DNA of 64,000 nucleotides from Pyxidicoccus xibeiensis (GCF_024198175.1 NZ_JAJVKV010000002.1:1054001-1118000), one strand, 5' to 3'; positions 53,989 through 62,807 are shown, numbered from the stretch's first letter. A program made the numbers and translations. Notes: generated by a model from the sequence alone, not told the origin.

Positions 53989-54489
53989 ATGCGACCCATG
54001 AGGCAGAAGATCACCGGCTTTCATCTCGACCGCGAAGGCCACTGGGTCGCCGACCTGGAATGCGGCCACCGGCAGCACATGCGCCACGAGCCACCCTGGA
54101 TGGTTCGTCCCTGGGTACTCACCGAGGAGGGGAGACGCAGCCGCCTGGGTGTCGAGCTCGACTGCAAGCGCTGCGACGAGGCGGGACGCGAGGTCGCCGA
54201 GGCGGTCCGCGAAGCGCTACGGGCCGCGGCTCTCACGGCGTACGAAGAGGGCGGCCTGGAGGACGCAGAGGCTCGCACCCCAACGGCCGAGCTCTCCTAC
54301 TGGCTCGGACGCGCGTACTGGGGCCAGGGCCTCGCCACCGAGGCGGCCGTGGCCCTGGTCCGCTACGGCTTCGAGACGCTCGGGCTGGCGTCACTCCGCG
54401 CCAACTGCTTCTCCCGCAACCCCAGCTCCCGGCGGGTGCTGGAGGACGAGGACCTCGAGTTCTTCATCCTGGAGCGCGGCTCCCCGTAG
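53989..54489 (+). CDS. DUF3565 domain fused to a partial GNAT acetyltransferase
   Basis: A 166-residue protein of two unrelated parts. Residues ~4-62 are a complete DUF3565 domain ('KITGFHLDREGHWVADLECG', 'HEPPWMVRPWVLTEEGR', 'ELDCKRCDEA') with a CxxC-like zinc site. A helical linker follows. Residues ~100-150 are only the C-terminal half of a RimJ/RimL-type GNAT acetyltransferase ('AELSYWLGRAYWGQGLATEA', 'YGFETLGLASLRANCFSRNP', 'SSRRVLE'), without the N-terminal strands and with a non-standard end. A deletion fusing two genes explains this best. ATG at 53998 is an alternative start. Confidence 0.7.
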   Translation: MRPMRQKITGFHLDREGHWVADLECGHRQHMRHEPPWMVRPWVLTEEGRRSRLGVELDCKRCDEAGREVAEAVREALRAAALTAYEEGGLEDAEARTPTAELSYWLGRAYWGQGLATEAAVALVRYGFETLGLASLRANCFSRNPSSRRVLEDEDLEFFILERGSP

Positions 54490-54665
54490 GCGTCCCGTGA
54501 AGACTCCAGCCATGCACGTCATCCTATGCACTCCAACGTCCTCGGCTGCCCAATCGGAAAGGGTTCGAGCGAGGGTGCCAGCTCGACGCTCCGAGAGCTT
54601 GAGCCCCTCTTGCGAGCACCAGTACGCTGACGAAACGGGCGCTGCTTCGCCAGGAGCCTCTTCCT

Positions 54666-55970
54666 GTGCACGCGCCCGAATCGGGGGCCAGCTTGCGGAG
54701 TCAAACCGTTGCAATTCAGTTTCTTCTTCCGGCCGTGCTGCTCGCGAGCCTGCTGTCCGGGTGTCGTGCTCATCCCGAGCGAGGGAGTTCCGGGCAGGAG
54801 GCCGCGTCGACGGAACGCGGCGCAAACCTGTCTGACAGCCGGACAGCTTCGGAGCAGTCGGCTCTGGCATCTTCAAGCCAGACGGCCCAGCCCGCTCCTC
54901 AGCCGCCGTCCGCGCAACCGGCATTCGTGCAATGCCCCGCTGGCGCCGACGCGAGTGACGCTTGCTGGTTTCGCGTATCCGCAGAGGGGCCCGTCAACGA
55001 AATCACCGCGGTGAAGTCCCACCACGTCCCCTGGTCCGGATATCATTGGCCCTATGCGGACGGCGGAATCACTGACGGCGGCAACGACTCTCCGGCTGCG
55101 AAGTACGACAGGGCCGTCGGGCGCAAGCCTACTGACGACAACGCGATCACCCGGCACGTGAAGAATCACATCGCAAAGCGAAACCCGCCCGAGACCTGGC
55201 AGGGGTGGGAGGGGCTGTGCAATGGCTGGAGCGATGCCGCCATGTTCACGAAGCTGGGAAAGCAGCAAGCCACCTTTCGCGGAGTGGAGTTCACTTCGTC
55301 AGACGTGAAGGCGCTGCTGGCCGCTTACTACGAAGAGCTCCAGGCAGAGCGATACCACATCTGCACCAAGGGGCCGAACGGCGAGTGCCCAGCCAATTGC
55401 TACCGAGGAGCGTCGGGCAACTGCCTTCCGGCAAATGACGTCGTTCACATCACGCAATATGTCGGGGGCAAGGACCGTGCGTTGACGCCTGAGGCATACC
55501 ATCTGGCGGCCACCCGCATGATGCCCAAGAGGCGATTCGTGGCGAATCTCTCGCCAGTAAAGGGACAGATCTGGAACTACCCGGTGATTGGAGCCTCGTT
55601 TCAGTACGAGCCGGTCACGCAGGAGTCGGGGAGGAGGTTCCTCAAGGTCGTATCGACTCTGGAAGTCGCGGATGCAGACACGACGGGCGTCGACCGGTCC
55701 AAGAAGAAGACCTTCGGGTATCGACTCGAAGTGAACGAGCGGAACCAGCTCGTGCGTGGCGGAGACCACAAATGGCTGGACAGCCACGACCACCCGCCCG
55801 CATTTCTCTGGACCTCCGAATCCAACATCCCCTCCGGGTGGGAGAAGCAGATGATGAGGGAGTTCCCACTGGACTGGGACGTCCTGCTCGAGTTGGTCAT
55901 GGCCTTCGACGGGAATTATGTGCTTCGCGATCTCGATGCGCCGCCTGGCGTCGCGGGGGATGCCAACTGA
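54666..55970 (+). CDS. transglutaminase-elicitor-like secreted lipoprotein
   Basis: A 434-residue exported protein starting at GTG, AGGAG nine bases upstream. The signal ends in 'LLASLLSGC'. A ~60-residue Ser/Gln/Ala/Pro-rich spacer follows. The core has 'SGYHWPYADGGI', 'WEGLCNGWSDAAMF' (candidate catalytic Cys) and 'DVVHITQYVGG', which resemble the Phytophthora GP42 transglutaminase elicitor family. A later 'DHKWLDSHDHPPAFLW' could supply His and Asp. Base composition looks less GC-rich than the neighbours. If the family is right, it would cross-link Gln and Lys residues of surface or prey proteins. Confidence 0.7.
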   Translation: MHAPESGASLRSQTVAIQFLLPAVLLASLLSGCRAHPERGSSGQEAASTERGANLSDSRTASEQSALASSSQTAQPAPQPPSAQPAFVQCPAGADASDACWFRVSAEGPVNEITAVKSHHVPWSGYHWPYADGGITDGGNDSPAAKYDRAVGRKPTDDNAITRHVKNHIAKRNPPETWQGWEGLCNGWSDAAMFTKLGKQQATFRGVEFTSSDVKALLAAYYEELQAERYHICTKGPNGECPANCYRGASGNCLPANDVVHITQYVGGKDRALTPEAYHLAATRMMPKRRFVANLSPVKGQIWNYPVIGASFQYEPVTQESGRRFLKVVSTLEVADADTTGVDRSKKKTFGYRLEVNERNQLVRGGDHKWLDSHDHPPAFLWTSESNIPSGWEKQMMREFPLDWDVLLELVMAFDGNYVLRDLDAPPGVAGDAN

Positions 55971-55980
55971 GCACAGGTCG

Positions 55981-56025
55981 ACGGACAGCCCTGTTACGGT
56001 CATCGGGCCGAGCCGGGCTGTCCGT
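55981..56025. terminator. bidirectional hairpin between convergent genes
   Basis: A perfect 11-bp stem (ACGGACAGCCC / GGGCTGTCCGT) with a 23-base loop begins 10 bases after the lipoprotein stop and ends 23 bases before the end of the convergent kinase gene. Confidence 0.75.
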
Positions 56026-56048
56026 GGGACTCGAATTCGCTCATCGGC

Positions 56049-57485
56049 TCAAGGGATGTCGTGCCCAGCGTCCGCCGCGGGACTTGAGGTTGAGGGGGGG
56101 GCCTTTCGGATTGCGGGGCCGTAACACGCGCCCTTGTACACGTAGTAGTCCTCGTCACAGTCCTTCACGCTTATTGCCAACTTCACCCAGCACCCACCAT
56201 TGATGGGAACCTGCTCCTTGCCAGGACAGCGTCCCGTTGCGTCTGGCCGCACTTGTCCCGGGATCGGCTTTGGGAATGGCTCCACGGCGATGCTTGACCA
56301 CGCGGAGGGCTTCCGGACAACAGGCACCGGAGCCGTCAGAGCAGTGTCTCCGACAGCCACGGTGCCGCCATCTTTCCCATCGTCAGGCGCTGACGCGTGT
56401 CGCGGCTCCGCCTCCTCGCCAGGCTGCGCGCTCAGCAGCCACCCGGCTCCAAGCGCCACCGCTCCTCCCAGGCTGGCGGCCACGAGCCAGGACGGCAGGA
56501 GACGTCCAGTCGCCCGAGGCACGTCATGCCGGTGGGCGACCTCTGCATCCTCGGACTGGGCTCCCTCCCGATCGAAGAGCGGCACATCCGCTTGCGGCCC
56601 TGCCTTCCTCGCCGCGTGCTCCAGTGCCTTGGCCAGCTCGCGTGCGCTGCCACGCGCCTCGGGGCGGACGGAGAGCATCCGCGACACCAGCTCGCTCAGC
56701 TCCGCGCAGCAGCGGACGTTGACGGCACGGACAGGCTGGGGGCCCGGGCCCTCCAGGCTCCAGACGCGCGATTCCGCGTCCATCGGCGCCGGAGTGGGCG
56801 GGTAGTCGCCGGTCACCAGCCGGTAGGCGGTCATCCCCAGGGCGAAGACATCATCCGCGGGCCCCGGGGCGTAGGGCGGGGTCGACGCACGCCAGGGCAG
56901 TTGCACGGAGCGCCACGCCTCGGGCGAACGGTAGGGCGGAGTGCCAGGAGGAAACGGCGGCGAAGTCAGCGTGGCGGCACCCACGTAGTGCCCGGAGCCG
57001 AAGTCGGTCAGGAAGACGCGTCCATCCTCGGCGCGCACGAGCACGTTGTCTCCCTTCACATCTCGGTGCACGCCGCCTGCGGCATGCGTGGCCGCCAGGG
57101 CCCGCGCGAGGTTGGCGAGGGCGTGGAGCACCTGCCGGGAGGTGGGGCGCCGCACGTGGGCCCATTCGTACAGGGACACGCCTTCCACCCACTCCATCAC
57201 CAGGTAGGGGTGGGGGAGGGCCCCCGGTTGCAGCCAGCTTCCATGGTCCAGGAGGCGCGGGACGCTCGGGTGGTGGATGCGGGAGAGCAGCTCCACCTCT
57301 CGCGCGAAGCGCTCATCTCCGGGATGCAGGGCCAGCTTGAGGGCCACGGGCCTTGAGCTGCCCTGAATCGCGACGGCGCGGTAGACGGCGCCGTAGGTTC
57401 CCAGGCCACACCGCTCCATCACGCGCCAAGGCCCCACCCGTGTCCCCGGGGGAAGGCGTGCCGGATTCAGGAGGCCAGGCTGCAT
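56049..57485 (-). CDS. membrane Ser/Thr protein kinase with Cys-rich extracytoplasmic tail
   Basis: A 477-residue Hanks-type kinase. The domain spans ~18-290: Lys50 ('PVALKLAL'), catalytic 'HRDVKGDN' (Asp142) and 'TDFGSG' (Asp161) are intact; the glycine loop is 'CGLGTYGAV'. A linker leads to one membrane helix ('WLVAASLGGAVALGAGWLL', ~355) and a ~110-residue outer tail with four Cys ('GRCPGKEQVPINGGCWVK', 'DCDEDYYVYKGACYGP'), probably a small disulfide domain for sensing. The start at 57485 has no strong ribosome binding site; 57545 is an alternative. The astacin gene lies 103 bases upstream on the same strand. Confidence 0.88.
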   Translation of the reverse strand: MQPGLLNPARLPPGTRVGPWRVMERCGLGTYGAVYRAVAIQGSSRPVALKLALHPGDERFAREVELLSRIHHPSVPRLLDHGSWLQPGALPHPYLVMEWVEGVSLYEWAHVRRPTSRQVLHALANLARALAATHAAGGVHRDVKGDNVLVRAEDGRVFLTDFGSGHYVGAATLTSPPFPPGTPPYRSPEAWRSVQLPWRASTPPYAPGPADDVFALGMTAYRLVTGDYPPTPAPMDAESRVWSLEGPGPQPVRAVNVRCCAELSELVSRMLSVRPEARGSARELAKALEHAARKAGPQADVPLFDREGAQSEDAEVAHRHDVPRATGRLLPSWLVAASLGGAVALGAGWLLSAQPGEEAEPRHASAPDDGKDGGTVAVGDTALTAPVPVVRKPSAWSSIAVEPFPKPIPGQVRPDATGRCPGKEQVPINGGCWVKLAISVKDCDEDYYVYKGACYGPAIRKAPPSTSSPAADAGHDIP

Positions 57486-57588
57486 GGAGTGTCCACGAGG
57501 AGGGAAGGAGGTTCGCTGCGATCGCGGCGAGCCTACCTCCTGCATGGGCCTGTGTCAGCGCTATCTCCAGGGTGGGGCTTGCCACAGC

Positions 57589-58767
57589 TCATTCCTCCGC
57601 GCTGCCCATCCCGCCCGTGTCAGCCACCTCGCCCGAGTCATCCATCTCACCCGAGTCATCCATCTCACCCGAGTTGTCGATCTCTCCCGTGTCAGCCACC
57701 TCGCCCGAGTCATCCATCTCACTCGAGTTGTCGATCTCTCCCGAGTCATCCATCTCACCCGAGTCATCCATCTCACCCGAGTCAGCCACATCGCCCGAAT
57801 CAGCCACCGCCCCAGATTCGTTTGGCGAGGTAGTTGGAGTCGATGAGGCAACTGGCGGCACTGGAGTGGACGGAATCGGCGGAGCCGGCGGTGCTTGCGA
57901 GCCAGGAGGGGGATACACAGCCCTGACCCCTTCGATATCCGTCTGGGTCAATGTGCTGCTGCCGAAGCGGACTCCTGTCACGTGCACACACCCATCTTCA
58001 TACGCCATGATGGAATTGAAGTCGTACTGCCCCGGATTCACGATCGTATAGCCCTTGCTCCTATCGAAGACGGTGGAGAAGCTTCCGTTCAATGCTTCGG
58101 GCTTCGTACACGAGGCCGGAACGTTCGGATGCATCATCTCGTGCATGAAACCGAGGACGTGACCGAACTCATGAATCGCATACTCCTCAGCGCAGCGGAA
58201 GGAACGCACCACCTCCTCCTCCTCGCGATCGGCCTCGTGCGTCTTGTTGTTGATGATTCTTGGGAAGCGCTTTCCTACGCAGGGGAACTTGCTGCCCCCG
58301 AAGCTCCTCCCCCAGATTGAAATCTGGACACCAATATTTCCGACAGTCGTGCGGCCCCTGGCCAGCTCGGGTCCAGGTGTCCCAGTGTTCACCACGTCCT
58401 TGTGGGTCAAATGGACACCGACTGCCTCCTGGCGCTCCTGGGCCGACAGCTCGTTGCACATCCTCCAATCCGTGAACCGGACCGAGCTCACGGCTTCCCA
58501 GCTTTCAGCCAACGCCTTCTGGACGTGCCCTTTCACTTCCTGGAGCAGGACTGGGTCCTCGTCGGCCCCCGTGGAGCTTCCTTCAATGACACACACCCGG
58601 ATGGGCGTGGTGCCGTCCTGGGCCTGGGGCCACTTCGAGCCGTTGTGGAAGACCGAGGCCCGCGCGGGCGACGCCCCCGCGACGACCAGCAACAGGGGCA
58701 GCGCACCGCGAAGCACTCGCGCCATGCGCCTTCGTTGTTCCATCCCAGGATATGACACTGCTTTCAT
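57589..58767 (-). CDS. astacin-like secreted zinc metalloprotease with DSGE-repeat tail
   Basis: A 392-residue exported protease. GGAGG six bases upstream fixes the ATG; a signal peptide ends near residue 38 ('VVAGASPARA'). The M12-type zinc site HEFGHVLGFMH (His199, His203, His209, Glu200) and Met-turn 'SIMAY' (Met254) are complete, but the usual long prodomain is short. Cys are placed as in small astacins. After a Pro/Thr linker the C-terminus is ~65 residues of acidic six-residue repeats (Asp-Ser-Gly-Glu-x-x), perhaps calcium-binding or a flexible tether. Followed by a kinase gene on the same strand. Confidence 0.85.
   Translation of the reverse strand: MKAVSYPGMEQRRRMARVLRGALPLLLVVAGASPARASVFHNGSKWPQAQDGTTPIRVCVIEGSSTGADEDPVLLQEVKGHVQKALAESWEAVSSVRFTDWRMCNELSAQERQEAVGVHLTHKDVVNTGTPGPELARGRTTVGNIGVQISIWGRSFGGSKFPCVGKRFPRIINNKTHEADREEEEVVRSFRCAEEYAIHEFGHVLGFMHEMMHPNVPASCTKPEALNGSFSTVFDRSKGYTIVNPGQYDFNSIMAYEDGCVHVTGVRFGSSTLTQTDIEGVRAVYPPPGSQAPPAPPIPSTPVPPVASSTPTTSPNESGAVADSGDVADSGEMDDSGEMDDSGEIDNSSEMDDSGEVADTGEIDNSGEMDDSGEMDDSGEVADTGGMGSAEE
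57614..57811 (-). repeat. eleven 18-bp repeats encoding Asp-Ser-Gly-Glu-x-x
   Basis: About eleven 18-base units encode the acidic tail of the astacin-like protease (variants DSGEMD, DTGEID, DSGEVA). Near-identical neighbouring units give the block a repeated TCATCCATCTCACCCGAG look on the plus strand and open frames on both strands. Confidence 0.9.
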
Positions 58768-59084
58768 CTGCAGCCTCCACGTAGTGGGTACCCGCAACCG
58801 CATGGCTGCGGCGGCAAGGGCTCTTCCCGATGGCGGAATGAGCACCCGGCTTTGGGGGCTGAAGGAGGTGTCTGCGTTTGTGAGCCACGGCCTCGAAGCG
58901 ATGCTCCGTCCCGCGCTCCAAGGGGGCGCCTGCTGCCTGCGGGGCAGACCGCCCAGCCAGGCGCTCACCCGTGCGTCAGGAGCGCTGCGGCGTGTGAACC
59001 AACGGCCCGCCGCGGATGCTCCCGCAGCGGGCCGCTGTGTTCCCGAGAGGGTGGCCTCGCGTCACCCGGTGACGCGTCCGTCCG
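58768..59084. other. 317-base intergenic region with a hairpin
   Basis: No gene was supported here. The part next to the astacin gene should hold its promoter, which was not identified; the astacin frame stays open upstream without a ribosome binding site. CGGCCCGC (59003-59010) pairs with GCGGGCCG (59027-59034), a hairpin 50 bases after the stop of the duplicated lipoprotein, likely its terminator. Confidence 0.5.
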
Positions 59085-60431
59085 TCACGGCTCGACCTTC
59101 AGGACATGGACCTGGGAATCACGGGTGACTCCCACCAGCTTGTCGCCCATGAAGGTCATGTGCGCGTAGGTGGAATCGCTGGCCACGACCCCGACATGCA
59201 CACCGGCGTCATCGATGATGACGAGGCCGGGTTTCCAGGTATCACTCAGCCAGAGCTCGCCGGGCCGATAGGCGATGCCAGCGGCGAGGTCCGAGTTCAT
59301 CTGGGTGAAGGGGTTGGTGAGGGTCCCTGCGTTGAACCCTGTCACGAGGTCGACGCGCAAGATGGGCGCCTTGTGGGCGTACCTGCTCTGGAGGAGATGG
59401 GTGCCTGTCCAGGCCATGGATGACACCCCGGGGTCCCCACTGAAGTCTCGCTCACGAGCCCCCGTGGTGGGGTTGACGCTCACGAGCCGGGTCAGGTCGG
59501 AGCCGCGAAGGAGCAACCAGAGCGAGGCGCCGTCAAAGGCCAGGCCCCAGCCCCTCCGGAAGTTCCCCAGGGTGAGCTTCCTGAGCACGCTCAACGTCTC
59601 CGGGTCGTGCTGGACCAGCGTGAGCGTGTGAGCGTTGGGGTCTCCCCCCACCTCCCGGTACAGGAACCAGAGCGCACTGCCGTCATAGGCCACGCCCTGA
59701 ATCGGATGGGCGCCCGCGAAGACGCGCTCGCGGCTCAGCGTGTAGTGCCGGCTGAAGTGGGGCTCGTTTTCCCAGGTGGGAGTCTTCACCTGGATGACAT
59801 TGCTCCCGGCGAGCCTGCCATCCTCCGTGAGGACGAAGACGCGGAAGTAGAGGTTGACGTTGGCCGCGACGAGCAAGCTGCCTCCCGTGTACAGCCCCGT
59901 CAGCAGGAAGTCCGTCTGGGAGGCATCGGTCCCCACATGGACGAGCATGCCGTTCGCCTCGTCGAGTGCGGGCGTGAGCTGGTGGGCGTAGACCTTGTAC
60001 TCGCGGAACTTCTGGTCCTTGCTCTTCTCCCAGGCGAGGTGGACCCTCGACGTCGTCACCTCGCGCGGCTCGAGCATTCGGACCGGCCGTGGCAGGTGGA
60101 CCTTCACCTCCTGGGCTTCCGTGCCCTTCTCGACGGTCTGCACGACGCGGGAGAACGTGCCATCAGCCGAATCCAGCTGAAGCTCGAGCTGGTGCTGCCC
60201 CTCGGGGACTTCGAGGAGCAGCTCGCCAGCGGCGTCCGTGCGGCCCGCCTCGGCCCCGTTGAGCTTCACGGCGGCAGCCGCAACCGGCTGCCCATCCGCG
60301 TAGGTCGCGCGGAGGTGGAGTTGCTCGCGAGGAACCTCCGTCACCTCTGGCGCCTTCGCGGTCTCCGGCGGGCTGCCGCATGCCATCCACCCCGCGGCCC
60401 ACAGGGCAAGCAGAGGAATCGAACGTGGCAT
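59085..60431 (-). CDS. propeller lipoprotein, paralogue A of a tandem pair
   Basis: A 448-residue lipoprotein, signal ending in 'LWAAGWMAC'; GGGAGGG precedes the ATG. After a Pro/Glu spacer, residues ~40-120 look like a carboxypeptidase-regulatory (CarboxypepD_reg) type domain ('ATYADGQPVAAAAVKLNG'), then a fibronectin III-like domain ('TSRVHLAWEKSKDQKFREYK'), and residues ~210-448 are a beta-propeller with repeated 'YDGSALWFLY' and 'FDGASLWLLL' blades. It closely resembles the upstream neighbour across its length. Substrate or partner unknown; a surface-exposed binding protein is likely. Confidence 0.7.
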   Translation of the reverse strand: MPRSIPLLALWAAGWMACGSPPETAKAPEVTEVPREQLHLRATYADGQPVAAAAVKLNGAEAGRTDAAGELLLEVPEGQHQLELQLDSADGTFSRVVQTVEKGTEAQEVKVHLPRPVRMLEPREVTTSRVHLAWEKSKDQKFREYKVYAHQLTPALDEANGMLVHVGTDASQTDFLLTGLYTGGSLLVAANVNLYFRVFVLTEDGRLAGSNVIQVKTPTWENEPHFSRHYTLSRERVFAGAHPIQGVAYDGSALWFLYREVGGDPNAHTLTLVQHDPETLSVLRKLTLGNFRRGWGLAFDGASLWLLLRGSDLTRLVSVNPTTGARERDFSGDPGVSSMAWTGTHLLQSRYAHKAPILRVDLVTGFNAGTLTNPFTQMNSDLAAGIAYRPGELWLSDTWKPGLVIIDDAGVHVGVVASDSTYAHMTFMGDKLVGVTRDSQVHVLKVEP

Positions 60432-60442
60432 GGAGCCCTCCC

Positions 60443-61798
60443 TCACTGCTCGACCTTCAGGATGTGGACCTGGGAGCCGCCGGTGACTCCCACCAGCTTC
60501 TGGCCCATGAAGGTCATGTGCCGGTAGTTGGAAGTGTCCGCCACGACCCCGATATGCACACCGGCGTCATCGAGGATGACGATGTCGGGCTCGAACATGT
60601 CGCTCGCCCAGATCTCCCCGGGCCGGTAGGCAATGCCCGACCCGCGGTATCCGCCCCGCTGGGTGAAGGGGTTGGCGAAGCTCCCCACGATTCCCCCTGT
60701 CGCGAGGTCGACGCGCTGGATGCGCCCATTGATGTATCCCTTGCTCTGCAGGAGATGGGTGCCCGTCCACGCCAGGGATTCCGTCCCTTCCGTCGTCACG
60801 AAGGTCCGCTCGCGGGCTCCCGTGACGGGGTTGAAGCTCGCGAGCTGCTGGATGTCATTGCTGAAGCTCACCCAGAGCGAGGTGCCGTCCCAGGCCAGGC
60901 CATTGGTGACGCGGTAGTCCTCGAAGGCGAACTCCGCGAGCACTGCCAGGGTGTCGGGGTCGCGCTTCACCAGCGTGAGCTTGTCAGGCGTGTAGTAGCC
61001 CCCCACGAACTCCTGATACAGGAACCAGAGCGCGCTGCCGTCGTAGGCCACTCCGGCGATGGGCCAGGCGCCGGCGAAGGTCCGCTCGAGGGTCAGCTTG
61101 TAGGCGCGGGTGAAGTTGGCTTCGTTGGCCCACTTGGGCGTCGTGACGTGGAGGACGTTGCTGCCGGCGAGCGTGCCATCCTCTCCGAGGACGAAGACGC
61201 GGAAGTAGAGCCTGGCGTCGGCCCTGACGAGCGGGCTGCCCCCGATGTGCCGTTCCGTCAGCAGGAAGTCCGTCTGGGAGACCTCGGTTCCCACGTGGAT
61301 GAGCAGGCCGTTCGTCTCGTCGAAGGCGGGCGAGATGTGGCTGGCGTAGACCTTGTACTCGCGGAACTTCTTGTCCTCGCTCTTCTCCCAGGCGAGGTGG
61401 ACCCTCGACGTCGTCACCTCGCGCGGCTCGAGCATGCGGACCGGCCGCGGCAGGCTGACGTTGACCTCCTGGGCCTCCGCGCCCTTCTCGACGGTCTGCA
61501 CGACGCGGGAGAACGTGCCGTCACCCGAACCCAGCTGGAGCTCGAGCTGGTGCTGCCCCGAGGAGAGCTCGAGGGTCAGCTCGCCAGCGGCGTCCGTGCG
61601 GCCCGCCTCGGCCCCGTTGAGCTTCACGGCGGCATCCGCCACCGGTTGCCCATCCGCGTAGGTCGCGCGGAGATGGGTCTTTTCGCTTGGAGCCGCCGGC
61701 ACCTCTGGCGTCTCCGGCACGTTCTTCGGATCCGAGGGGCTTCCACAGGCCATCCACGCGGCCGCCACCAAGGAGAGGAGAGGAGTCCAACGCGACAT
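60443..61798 (-). CDS. propeller lipoprotein, paralogue B of a tandem pair
   Basis: A 451-residue lipoprotein (signal ending in 'LVAAAWMAC') with the same three parts as its downstream neighbour: regulatory-like beta domain ('ATYADGQPVADAAVKLNG'), fibronectin III-like domain ('HLAWEKSEDKKFREYKVYA') and propeller blades ('YDGSALWFLYQEFVGG', 'WDGTSLWVSFSNDI'). Identity is highest in the first half, even at DNA level, and lower in the blades. The two genes are 11 bases apart, so they are cotranscribed; this is the upstream copy. Confidence 0.7.
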   Translation of the reverse strand: MSRWTPLLSLVAAAWMACGSPSDPKNVPETPEVPAAPSEKTHLRATYADGQPVADAAVKLNGAEAGRTDAAGELTLELSSGQHQLELQLGSGDGTFSRVVQTVEKGAEAQEVNVSLPRPVRMLEPREVTTSRVHLAWEKSEDKKFREYKVYASHISPAFDETNGLLIHVGTEVSQTDFLLTERHIGGSPLVRADARLYFRVFVLGEDGTLAGSNVLHVTTPKWANEANFTRAYKLTLERTFAGAWPIAGVAYDGSALWFLYQEFVGGYYTPDKLTLVKRDPDTLAVLAEFAFEDYRVTNGLAWDGTSLWVSFSNDIQQLASFNPVTGARERTFVTTEGTESLAWTGTHLLQSKGYINGRIQRVDLATGGIVGSFANPFTQRGGYRGSGIAYRPGEIWASDMFEPDIVILDDAGVHIGVVADTSNYRHMTFMGQKLVGVTGGSQVHILKVEQ

Positions 61799-61922
61799 GC
61801 AGCACCCACTGGGAGTACGGAGTCCGGCCACTCGCTGGGCCGACACTCTACACTTTTCCCGCTGTGCTGTATCGCCTTGGCTCTCGCATGTGGGCTTTCT
61901 CCAACGACGCGACCCGGGCGGC

Positions 61923-62639
61923 TCAACCCGCGACGGGCAGGCCCTGGGTCTTCCCCGTCAGGTCCTTCCCGGTGGCCCAGCCGAGCAGCCCGGTGGAGGA
62001 CTTCACGAGGTACAGGTACTCCCCCGGAGGGCCCAGGGGCGCGGCGGCCAGCACCTGGATCTTCGAGCCCTGCGCCAGCGTGGCGACGGCCGTCTTGTCG
62101 GTGCGGCTGCGCGCCAGCGGGAAGGACTGCTTCACGGTGGCCTCCACGCCGACGGCGTACAGCTCCTGGGGCACCTCGGTGACCAGGCCCGCCTTGTCGA
62201 GCGCGTACTTGTCCCGGCGGTTCCAGAAGCCCTGCCATGAGTCGGACAGGATGATGCCATTGCCCTTCGCCTCGGTGAGCGCGGGGACGTTGCCGATGGC
62301 CTTCAGCGCCTTGCCGTCGAAGGCATAGAGGTGCTGCTGCTTGTCGTAGTCCGTCTGCCCGGTGGTGACGACGAGCTCCTTGCGCTTGTCGCCGCTGTCG
62401 AGGTCGACCACGACGAAGCCCGGAGGCGCGTTGCCATCCGTCCCGCCGCGGATGGTGGCGCTGCCGGCCTTGAGGACGAACTCGTCCCGGGGCTCGTCCC
62501 ACGTCAGGGAGATGGCCTCCTGCTTGCCGTCACCATTCAGGTCCACCGAGGCGGAGTTCGTGGGCTCCTGCGCGTGCCCGAGCGGCGCGGTGAGCAGGGT
62601 GAGCGTCACCACGGCCAGGGCGGGGGACTGGGTCTTCAT
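61923..62639 (-). CDS. secreted protein with C-terminal SH3-like domain
   Basis: A 238-residue exported protein; GGAGG eight bases before the ATG. The signal peptide (1-24) ends at 'LTAPLGHAQ'. Residues ~28-130 resemble a VCBS/FG-GAP-like strand pattern: 'VDLNGDGKQEAISLTWDEP', 'VVVDLDSGDKRKELVVTTG', matching an integrin-type calcium-binding repeat. Residues ~175-238 look like a bacterial SH3 domain ('TAVATLAQGSKIQVLAAA', 'GEYLYLVKSSTGLLGW'). Such proteins often bind cell-wall peptides; no enzyme motif is seen. Confidence 0.7.
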   Translation of the reverse strand: MKTQSPALAVVTLTLLTAPLGHAQEPTNSASVDLNGDGKQEAISLTWDEPRDEFVLKAGSATIRGGTDGNAPPGFVVVDLDSGDKRKELVVTTGQTDYDKQQHLYAFDGKALKAIGNVPALTEAKGNGIILSDSWQGFWNRRDKYALDKAGLVTEVPQELYAVGVEATVKQSFPLARSRTDKTAVATLAQGSKIQVLAAAPLGPPGEYLYLVKSSTGLLGWATGKDLTGKTQGLPVAG

Positions 62640-62761
62640 GGAAGAGGCCTCCGGTGGGAGCACTGCGCCGGCGCATCGTAGTCGGGAACGCGGAGGCGGC
62701 GCGTGGAGGTCGATTCCAATGCGGACGCGCTGCTTCCCCCGCCCCCGGCTCGGACACGCCG

Positions 62762-62795
62762 CGGCGCCTTCTCCCTGGGAGGGATGAAGGCGCCG
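62762..62795 (-). terminator. hairpin after rnk
   Basis: A perfect 10-bp stem (CGGCGCCTTC / GAAGGCGCCG) with a 14-base loop lies 12 bases after the rnk stop on the minus strand. No T-run. Confidence 0.7.
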
Positions 62796-62807
62796 TCCGC
62801 GAGCCGG

